Shown piece after piece: positions 51,771 through 62,100 of a stretch of 64,000 bases of DNA. A model generated the notes under the pieces. That model had not been told where the DNA came from. It saw nothing but the letters and a program-made list of their open reading frames with translations, and did no database searches. How positions within the stretch are numbered: position 1 is the stretch's first letter; the number at the start of each line of letters is the position of its first letter. Both the position numbers and the translations under genes were made by a program. The stretch lies in contig QEYB01000466.1 of the NCBI GenBank assembly GCA_017562135.1, positions 186,001 to 250,000 on the forward strand, given 5' to 3'. The DNA comes from Dipylidium caninum. Taxonomy: Eukaryota; Platyhelminthes; Cestoda; Cyclophyllidea; Dipylidiidae.

Positions 51771-54700
51771 ATGGTACGTGGAGGCACTGTTCAACCAGCA
51801 TCGTTTATGAATCCGAGGGCCGACGCCACTGCGATATATGAGGCTTTCAAAGGGGCAGGTATTGTTAATCCCCGCAACTGCTCCCATTTTACTCATCTCC
51901 TCACCTGTCTCCTCTTCGCTCCTCATTCTGTGGTAACTTCGCAGGTTACAATAAGGATATTCTGGTGAATATATTTGCCAACCGATCTGCGTTTCAACGA
52001 GGCCTCATCGCGGACGCGTACAAGGCGGGGTATGGCGAGGTAAGCACCTAGCTACGGGGACACATAGGCTTCATTCCCTTTATACCCACAATAATTAATT
52101 TCGATGTTTCATGATCAGGGAAGTAGGAAAATCATGGGCGGCCCCTTTGCATTTTCAAAGGGAGAAGGGTTTGATTGGGGTCCACCAAGTTGGAATTCGA
52201 GGGGAGGAGAAACGTGGACAAGAGAGAGGAGGGTCCCAGTGGCTGATCCTGTTGGTAACGTCATATTCCTCGCCAAATTCAATCATTCAATCAACATGGC
52301 CTTTCGAAGTTGTGGCATGAAACACAAGGGTGTGTTTGGTAACAACATCGGATGAGATCAGCAAAGTTATTTTGGATTTCCATAAGAGTACTTGCCAACC
52401 CTATTGACACTGTGTTGACGTTACCGATGGCACCACCCATTTTGGCACTGGGGTCCAATCTTTAACGCGGCAATGGAGCATTCGCCAGGTAAGAACGCCC
52501 TAAAATCTATAACACAGGCGATAGATGCCTCTTTGCGTGGAGGGCGCTGTTATATCTCGACTGTAGGCATTCGTACCACCTGCCCCAGTGCATGAAGCCT
52601 TATTCGCTTCCTACGCACCAGAATCATAGAATAGGTGGACAAATCTTTAATGATGTTTCACTACTATTCCTCAACAGTCACTCAAACAGAGGGTACAATC
52701 GGAGGTGAATGGCGACTTCAAAACCTGCCTCCTTTCCTCCTTTGACGATCAAATTCACACCGATGCACGTGCGCTCTTTCGTGCCATGTCGGGCCTAACT
52801 ACGAATAGTAACATCGTCATGGAGATTTTGTGCACCTCCACTAATGAGGAGATTAAGGATTTGAAATTGGCCTACCGTGAAGGTAATGGAATTTTTGAGA
52901 CAAAAAATGAGTTTCTATTTCTAATTTTCTCTGCGCTTTCACGCCATTTTTCGTCGCTTTTTAGTGCTGGCAGACGAGGGCAAAGATCGTAAGTCATTCT
53001 TTATACACTTTGATTCCTTGAGGCATCATCTTTAAAAACCTCTCCGTTATAAATCGCCACATGTCAGGCTCCTCTCCTCCTCAGTTTTTGGGGGGTTAAA
53101 GAAGGGCGGTCGCGATGATTTTAGAGAAATACTGGTGTTAGGGCAAATGTAGAGGTAGGCGGAAAGACAATCAAGGCAAATTCCACTTTGCGGAAATTTT
53201 ACAGGATGAAGGGCGTCAACTTTTGTTCGCAAGAAAAACGGTAAGAGGGAGAAGTTAAAAGATATGCTAGTAAATGTGTAACCTTAATATGGAGTTGCAC
53301 CTGCCTACAACCGTCTCCGTTTGACCTCGGCAACGCAGATAAACAAAATATTAATTCATCCCGACAAAGCAAAGAGGCTAAGGCGTCTCTGCAACCCACC
53401 TGTGCCTAAAATATTTCCCGCTTTGTTTGCTTCCCCCAGGCGACACAAGAAGCTTGGAAAGTGATCTAGTTTCGCGCACATCTGGTAGCTTTCAGCGACT
53501 CCTTGTTGCGTTGTGTCAGGGAATGCGTGGTGAGGGCGTCGATCCCCAAGTGGCTTCTTTGGACGCTAAAGCCCTTTATGATGCTGGTGAAGGGTACATG
53601 ATTTGCTCTTTCTTCATAAAATCCTTAAATGCTTAAGTATATTTGGGGGGTAAATAAATATATAATCAGGCATATGCCTCGAGATAGGCACTGAAAATAG
53701 GTATAATAGAAGTAGTGACGTTCGTAATAATAGAGTCGCTTTTGTGCACGAGAACTATGTTAAGGAAACTTACATTCAATCAAACGTATTAGAATTTTAT
53801 TATATCCCTTATATTTCACCGAATTTGCCCATGCTACCCTAAATATATGAGTAGCCAGTGTTTTACGCATAATATTCTTCACTTAAGATAAATGAGGGAA
53901 AAGGAGGTTTATTCTTGAGAGAAACCATCAGAGGCTATCTGATATGTTTCTACTCTCACCCCTCCCATTTTTGATAGACGAATTGGAACCGATGACTCCA
54001 CATTTATCCGCGTCTTTGCCACTCGAAGCTGGGACTGTCTGAGACAAGTAAATGAAACTTATGAAAAGGTTCGACCTCGATCAACACTTTCATTCAGTAC
54101 AAGTGCGTATGACTCATGATAATTGTGAAGCATTTTCTTTATTTCAGTCATTTGGCCATGATCTCTTCAAGGCGCTGGAGTCGGAGACGAAGGGCAACTT
54201 TCGCAGGGGCCTTCAACTCATACGTAAGCTCCACACTCCCATTCGGTTCAAAATGCTTCTCGCCACAGCATCAAAAGTTAGGTTCTTACGAAGCGGACCC
54301 TACTGTGGTTTGATTTCATGGGGTTGTGTAATAGATATGAGCTAATTCAGGACGTTTAGAAAGGCAAATACTAATGTCTTTCGTCCAGAATATTCAACAT
54401 TGGAGTCAACCGTCTTCCTGCATGTTCACCTTTCAGTTATGTCCGCGACTGACCGAATCGAATGTTACGCCAAAATACTCTACAATTCGATGAAGGGCTT
54501 AGGGACCCGAGATGATACGCTGATGAGGATGATCGTAGGACACTCAGAGGTGAGGTGCACTTCATATTGCATGCACAATAACATCACCCGTCCCCGTTAA
54601 TAAATAGTCTCAAGGACATAGTTTGAGGAAATTCCCCCGAAAATAATAATGATTTCTATTCTGACCTCTTTTTTACAGTTAATTACACTTCCCAATTTCT

Positions 54701-55101
54701 TTCGCCTTTCCCAAAAATCCCTGCAGCAGTTAGGCAGGTTATAAATCCTTTTTAAATTGACAATGTAACTACTCCTACGTAGCAGATGTCATATTACTCC
54801 ACATTCATTGCAAGATACCATCACTTGTCACTCTAAGTACTAACTACCTTTTTCGCTCACTCACGTGCTGCGTACGACAATGAAACGGATAGTAATTCTA
54901 GCCTCTGACAGTTGAATTCATGTAATGTAAAATGTTTTACTCCCGTGATTTTACTCTTTATCGTTTCAGACTGACCTCGCAATAATAAGGCGTTTCTTCA
55001 ACGAAAATTACGAGAAGCCCCTGGGTCAAATGATACGATCCGACACCCGCGGTGACTACCAAGAGTTTCTTTTGGCAATCCTTCGCGAATCGAAGAGTTA
55101 G
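51771..55101 (+). CDS. Annexin (invertebrate, four-repeat core)
   Basis: Ca2+-dependent phospholipid-binding protein, usually cytosolic or at membranes and, in helminths, also on the surface. Nine exons: 51771-51858, 51945-52039, 52678-52882, 52965-52988 (24-nt microexon), 53440-53593, 53978-54068, 54148-54223, 54437-54549 and 54970-55101. All phases agree; 325 residues, normal for an annexin. Four repeats are seen. Repeat 1 has G28-A-G30-Y and Glu70. Repeat 2 has SGLTT, with Arg in place of the acidic cap (SRTSG). Repeat 3 has GRIGT (189-193) with Glu232. Repeat 4 has the textbook MKGLGT (263-268) with Asp307 (SDTRGDY). So type II Ca2+ sites look intact in repeats 3 and 4, plausible in 1 and lost in 2. 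The N-terminal tail is short (about 17 residues). The ATG context is GCGATGG. It ends in TAG at 55099-55101. Confidence 0.93.
52965..52988 (+). other. 24-nt microexon of the annexin gene
   Basis: The acceptor gctttttag and donor gtaagt bracket 24 nt that encode VLADEGKD across split codons. Both neighbouring exons need exactly this phase and this piece to continue annexin repeat 2, so it is an obligatory exon. Confidence 0.75.
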
Positions 55102-56158
55102 TCTCTTTTTCTCCACATTGGCTATATATATAATGTGGTTGTTGTGTAAAATGTGTACCATGTAAGATGGAAATCCCCCTCTTTTGCGTCCCCGTCTTGT
55201 AGTCTTCGTATATGCCTGGAGTGAGGAGTCGTTAGAAAGGCGTGTCAAGCCTCAAATGCAAGGGTGAAATCTAAGATCCTTCTATGCCTACTTTAGTTAG
55301 TTAGACACCTGAGTAGATAACAATCTAGGGCAACCACTTTTGAGAAAGTTCACGCTTAACTCATGAGAGAAATACTTCCTACATGGTTTATGGCTACTAA
55401 CTAACTATAAGTAGTACATGTTGATCGGCACATGGCCGAAACGTGATTTATATCCTCGCGTCAAAAGTCTTCGCATTCTCCGCTGTAGGCTAGCTATGCC
55501 ACAAAAAATAGCAGATTATAAGTCCTATTCTAAAAAAAGTATCATTTGTGGACCTCTTAAATGAACGTGAGAAATGAGCGAAGTAAATTTTCTTGAAAGC
55601 TTCATACAATAGAAGCCGAGTGCCTTCAACTCTTTAGCTCCACACAATATACTTAGACAGCCTATAAAGGGGAAGAGAGAGAGGGATAGAGGGCGACAGG
55701 GAATGCGAGGGAGGGAGAAGGAGACGCCATGGCAGCCAACTAATGGGGCGGAGGAAATGTAAACAAACAGGGCAAGTATTTTTCCTCCCCGAGTGATTAT
55801 GGGATGACATGAAGAGTCGTAATAAAAACTTATGGTGGAGAAAATGGGTAACGGAGCACCATGGAAGTGAGCTGAAGGAGGTGGATGCCTTCTTCGCCAC
55901 CTGGGAGAAAGCCCTCATTAAGTTTTCCGCTATATGACGCGAATGAGATTTTATTTGGGAGGATCATAATGTTTTTCAGACGTTGTTACTGCAACCGGAA
56001 AGGGAAATTTGATGATCAGATGTAATAAACAGGTGCACACTTATGTGAGAGCTGGGGAGAAAAGTCAAATTTAGCAAATTTTGTCTGTGTGCGTGTGAAT
56101 GCAAACGGTAGGGTGCACTTCGGGGTCATAAATGACTATCCCTGGGGGCAAGCGGCGA
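55102..56158. other. Spacer downstream of the annexin gene
   Basis: About 1 kb with no gene recognised. It holds a purine-rich GA tract (55670-55720) on the plus strand. No AATAAA follows the annexin stop closely; the nearest is near 55820. Confidence 0.45.
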
Positions 56159-59100
56159 ATGCGGAGGAAGAGGGAGAGGCGGAGGGGACGCTTCCGAATT
56201 GTGGACGCATTCAACCTTGTCATGACGTTCTTCCGTCCCCTGCCCAACCCTTACTTTGGCTCGCCACTTCGCCAGATTATCAAAGTAGGTAGCGCACTGG
56301 GTAACTGGTGTTGACCGAATGTGTGAGAATATCTTTTTGAGCTTGGGTTTTGCTCCCCTCCTAACACGTGTACACCCAGTGGCTCCAAATGTCTCTTCCC
56401 AACCGTTTATGTGTTTGCCTGATTGACGTAGGAACAAAGCAGTTGTGGTGCCGCGGATTTTCGCCTCGCCTCGCTTCGGTAGGTCGGTCCGCCTTATCGC
56501 AGGGCCATAGCTGCCCGCGTGACATTCCACTCCTCAGCACAGCAGATCCTCCACTCGCCGCTCCATTACCCCGGAAAATGACCGGGTACACCATGGAGGT
56601 AGGCTAATTACGCCCGGGGCCATTCAGACTGCGGCTTATTTCATCGGGAGCGCCGCCTCGTCTACGCGCTGATGCACCTTTTCACTTGCTTTAATCGTAT
56701 TACTACGTAGTGGAGGCTGTGAACTAAACGAGGTTACCGCGAAATGAGATTATTACTACTTCCGAGGCTGTTTTTAGCTCCCCCGCCCTCTAATATTTGT
56801 TTAATTGCGCATATTTTCCCATTCCTCTCAGCTTTGCTCCACGCCGCTCCGCTTCACTTCGCACTTCCAACTTCCACCTTGTCAGCAAGCGTCTCCAGTG
56901 GTGACTTCACAGAGTCCAACTTGCTGATTGGCAGTAAACGGTGGGGGCGTTGGGGGCGGCTGGCTGGTCTTAGTGATATCAAATCCCCCCCCCAGCCCGC
57001 CCGCGCGCCTTTCACATTAATCTTTCGCCTCTCAAAGCGTTGATTATGCTGTAAAGTGACACGGGTTGGTCATGTAACTCAAACGAATCTGTCGCCACAA
57101 TAGCAACAGGCTTAATTAACAAGTAAGGGGATCTGCGGCCTCGAGAGCCTGTTAATTAGACGCCTCATCATTACTTATTCAGGACACCGGATGGGGCAGA
57201 CGCGTGATTAGGCCACTCTTCAGTGAACTCGCCGCCAGCAGGCAGATATCGTCCCTCCCGTCCAAACTCTTGCCAATCGCCTCACGTAATCCTCAAGGTC
57301 GACTTAATGTTGGCTCCTAACAGGATTGGTCACGAACTCACTTCACACGGTGATTGTAACTTCCACTGACGGGGAGGCGGCTTTCGCCGATTTTCATTAA
57401 CACTGGAACCGTCTTAGCCAAGGGCGGAGCTGAGATGATGCACATCCCGTGAGGTAACAACTACTTTGTCCAAATAATGCGACATAATTTGCGTTTAGCA
57501 TTCATCGAGTTGTGTGGGCTTTCGGGGCCGAGTGGGGAAAGGTGAGGATGGCGGCGGTGACGGTGACGGTGACGGTGACGGTGACGGTGGCGAAGGAGGC
57601 CGAGTGAGGGGAGGTGAGGGGAGATGGCGAGGACAGTGGCTGACTCGAGACTATGCGGTCGCCTTAATGCGTGTCAAAATGTGCACAGAACATTTAGACG
57701 AAATGCAATACTTCAACGTCGTTTTATTGCAGTTCGAATGATTATGATTTTTGCCTGGGGAGACGCACTCTAATATAATCAGCTTAGTAGAGCAAAAATA
57801 GAGGGACGCGGCGCTAAAAGTGTCTCTCAGTTAGTCGCCTCCCGATGTCGCGACAAAAGTGTTGGTCATGGCGGGTTTTGGCGGTCTCATTTTGCTGTAT
57901 CCGCTCAATCCTCCCTTGTCTGCTGTCCTCCTTCGTGGCCGGCGATGGGAGTGGGGAGGTCGCTAATGGACTCGTGTGTGTCCCAGGCGAAAGAAATGCC
58001 ACTGGACCGCCCACTAACCGGGTATATCGGGCACAGTGGTGGCACAAAAAGCGGCCTGGCTCTCCTGCTACTGTTTGCGATGAAGAGGTGCTCCATGGTC
58101 GTGGCTAATCTAAAGATTCTTAAACGAGCAAATACTACTGAAATACGGAAAAGTACCGCTTAGAGGTGGGTTTAAGTGCTGGTACCAGTTAGTATGGCTC
58201 GTAAACGAGAGCCGGGTCGAAAAGTGCCGCGAAGGAGGAGTGAATCCACATGCCTTATTCTCGCAGTAGCATTCCGACTGTCTTAAACAAAACATTCGGC
58301 CACTTCCCAGTTCTTGCAGGGCATTTGGTACCAGGAAACAGGTGATCTGGCCGGATAGGCGGAGATAGTCAATGTGGTGAAAAACCCAACGCTGAAGTAC
58401 TAAGAAGAGGGAATTCACAATGTCAGAGTAAACAAAGCGAAATGCTGCTTTAACCATTGTGAAAATTCCACCCCTCTGGAGGAAAGGATACTAGCAGGTG
58501 GGGAGAATTCAGAAGTGAATCTCACCAACTTCACCGGTGGATGTTCTTGCAACGGAGTAGGGTGGCTCGTAGCTCATCAGCCGATAAAATGTCTTTATTA
58601 GCTTGGAACCTAAGAAACGAATGTTGAGTTTAAGTGGAAAACAGAATACGCCGTTTTTTTCACAATTTTCTTTTATAATAAAGCGAAGTAACTTCCATTG
58701 AAGTCTACGACTGTCTGCCAGCGATCGAGAACGTCGTATATGACTTTTTGAAAAAAAATTATTTATATATTTGGTAACCGTTGCGATGGCCTTCACTGTT
58801 TTTTTTCCTCCGAAAATAACTTTTAATTACGAGCATTTTTCTATTAGTTGATCCACCTCCGAATGCCTAATTAACGTTTTTTTGAAGCCTTTTTAGCTGC
58901 GCTATGCTTGAATTTGTACTCACGCAAGAAACGCCTCCGTAAACCGGATTTCGTTTCCTGAATAAGAATAACACCTTTCGAATTTATAATGATCTCTCTC
59001 AGTGGTAGATGAGCACAGAATAAAGATAAGCGCTCTTTTCATAGTTTTCGCACCGATAGCTTGGCAATGGGCGTAAGTATTTCTCGACCAAGTTGGAGCA

Positions 59101-62100
59101 TTTCACTCAAATGTTGGCTCCCTATGCCAAGCTCAAAATGGCTGCCCGTAGATCCGAAGCTCCTTGGCTGTACTCACTGCCCACCGACTGGCCAGTCTGC
59201 GGAGGGACTTAAATGCCTCGAAGAGGACAGTGAATTGGAACTTTAACTACCTACCTACCACAATGTGAGTCTCACGGCGAGTGTGACGTGTAAGAGGCAT
59301 CGCGTGAGGGGTGTGGACACTTTGAGGCACTAGTGGAAGCCCCTGTGAACTCCTCCATTCTCTGGCGGGTAGAATAACTAGCCCGATGATCGCCTCGCAC
59401 TCCCCTCCGCAGAGTTTAACTTGCTGGTGGGTGGGGGTGTTGGGGGAGGCTGGGTGCTCTTCGTTATATCATATCCGCTTCCCAGTCCACCCGCTCCCCG
59501 CCTTTCACATTAATCATTCTCCTCTCAAACACTTGATTATGTGGAAATGGAAGCCCCTTCGGCGGCTAAAATAACCGGCCCGATGATAGCCCCGTACACC
59601 TCCTCGCCACATTAAACAACTCCATCCCACCCCGCCCCCCGCGCTTCATACACATGGACAAACAGAGTGCGAAGGCGAAATAAAGCGAGTTTAGGGGCCC
59701 CGCGCACAACTCCGCGTCCTGTCGACCCGACTCGGTAAATACGCAGTAGTGGGACGGGCGGGGAGGTGGGAGTCACCGACGCGGGTAAACAGATAGCAAA
59801 GGCGAAATAAAGCGTGTTTCGATGTGAGCAAGGAGGGTGCTCATTTCACGGCTTTTATTGTTGTGTGGATAGCCTCCAACCCTGTGCCATTAAGGGATGT
59901 AAGGAGGCCTAAAAATAAAGACATCAGCCAACAAAGTTATGCTATGAAAATGCTAATCTTCTGCCCTCCTCCACGCCTGCCGTCGAGGGGCACACACACA
60001 CACACACACACACATACACACACTCGGCCTCCCAGTGTGGTGGAGGTTGAATAAATAATGTCGAGGCAGTCTCGCCTCGACTTCTCTGTGCCCGTTCGCA
60101 GGCTCTCCAACGCTTCAGTTTGTAAGTGAAACGTTCATCTGCACCGGATGGGGACCGACGCCCTGACTTAATCCTGCATTCGGGAGGTCAAGGAGTTTGC
60201 AACCTACTGTTGCAACTTTAATACAGTTTGACGTCCGAGGTGGCGACAGGACGTCCGCCTTCCAGGGAGGCAAGCGGAGAGCAGTAAGAAGCATCCGCAA
60301 CTGGATAACTCCCACGAGGCAGAATCATGCCTCGCCAAGACTTCGGCATAACGTTAATAAAAACCCGGATATGCGGTTGAAGCACACTCTTTTTTTGTAT
60401 CCTTTCAGTCCCGCCATCCACTCCCCTTCTTCCAGTCATTCCAACCCACCGTCTTCTCCCTCGTGGGACATCAGGCACCACAACCACTTTTTGACGGTTT
60501 TGCACTCACCTAACAGGATGTTTTCCGCGAAAAGTGGTACCACCAGCTGGACGATGTGTAGGCCCCAAGTTGCCGCCTCCAACTTTCCCAGATTGGTAAT
60601 TGTACAAAGGCAAACTGGAGGGAGGAGAGATGAGGCCACGCCTTAACAGCTTGCGTAAATATTTTGGTAAACGACAAGTAGGTGTATAATTAACTTGTCA
60701 GAGGGGCTAATGTAATCATCTCCGCCGGGACCCTCAATTAAGTGTCTTTAATGGGGCATGGAGGAAATATGGGGGAAAGGCCAAAGAAGGCAGTAAGAGT
60801 GGCAGTGTGGAAACTTCATCGGAGGCTCAACGAAGCGTCGCCTCCTCCTCCTCCTCTCAGTCCAGAATACGTACAAGACTTGTTTGGACCAATTCAACCT
60901 TTCCTCCATCTGATTGGCCAGTTTATCTGGTGATGGGGAACATTCACTCGCTTCCTTCGTAGCCGTCCACACTTCTAAGTACCGCCGCCTCCTTCCTGAC
61001 AATGAAACACAGTTGTCTTTATCCCGCCTCTCCGTGAGCTTTTGATTTACCCAAACCACAGACTGTATCCTTCTCTGCGGTCTCTTTCACTCCGGCTTTC
61101 GCCTCTGTTTAAGCGATCTAAAAATTGCCTCTTCAAATTACTCGCGGCATTTGACAGGCGGCACAAGGCAAGGTCAGGCTCCGCTTTATTTGTCCACGTT
61201 TGGGCATATTTCGATGTCAGCCGCGGGTAGCGCTCGCTGACGCTCGAGAAATCGGCTTTGCTGCTCATGAGGACTGGGGTGGGGGGCGGTGGAGGGGGCA
61301 AGAAGGGAAGGGGAGAAGCGGCGAGGAGTGGAGTGGAGAGGCGTGCAATTGAGGGTACAATGAGGATCTGTGATGACTCACACCATTTAAGATGGCACCG
61401 TCAACTTAACGATGTGCTTTATAATGAGGCATCCGCAAACCCCCAGTGAGAATGGATGGTGCCATTTGAGGTTAACGTGTACTTTAGACCATTCTCATCC
61501 CCCCACGAATAAATATGGATGATTTGAAAATGAATCTTCCGATCTGCATACCTCATTGGCCAAATATGATTTGCGTGGAGACGATGAACCAATGGGAGTG
61601 GTGGGGCTAGTAGAACGTGAGCAATAAAATTGCATCGTCCCTGGGGTACACGCCTCTCCTGATCAACCCGTCATGTTCACCTGTTGACGCTATTCGAGGA
61701 CAGGCAAGTGTCTCTGTGTGTTGAAGCACCTACCCTCCCCCAGCCATGCCAACTGGAGTTCGAATTCAACTCGGCTTCTCGTTTAGGTAGTTCTTTTAAT
61801 CTTTCATCGTCATCATTATCACCTCCAACATCATCGTCATCAGAATTATTTTTATTACGGTTACACCGCTGCCGCGCCCTTTTCCCCCCAACTCCCTCTG
61901 AATTTTTTTCTTTTCTGGGGGTTGTTGCATGCACTTCTGAGCAAAGCCGCCAGCCTCGTGCGCGTTCCTAGCACTGCCTCGTAGTCCACCCGAGCGTGGG
62001 ATCGTCGCGCCTAAAGATAAAACTCTGCCATTCCCACATTTGTGGAAACACATATCGGGTTCCGAATTTCGGAGTAGAGAGAGAGGGAGAGAGGGAGAAA

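Larger units (their letters stand above)
56925..59550 (+). repeat. Diverged dispersed duplication pair
   Basis: Block A (about 56925-57050) and block B (about 59410-59545) share TCCAACTTGCTG or TTTAACTTGCTG, GGTGGGGGCGTTGGGGG-like sequence, CTTAGTGATATCA/CTTCGTTATATCA, CCAG.CC.CCCGC, then GCCTTTCACATTAATC, CGCCTCTCAAA or TCCTCTCAAA, and TTGATTATG. Non-coding. A smaller pair (AATAAC.GGCCCGATGAT) recurs at 59373 and 59570, and AAGGCGAAATAAAGCG recurs at 59670 and 59800. Confidence 0.6.

Noticed and set aside
57845..58108. 87-codon frame with a signal-peptide-like start (57845)
   Set aside because: It is hydrophobic at the start but short, with a random-looking remainder, and no splice or conservation evidence is visible. 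It could be a small secreted protein, but nothing here supports it beyond the frame.
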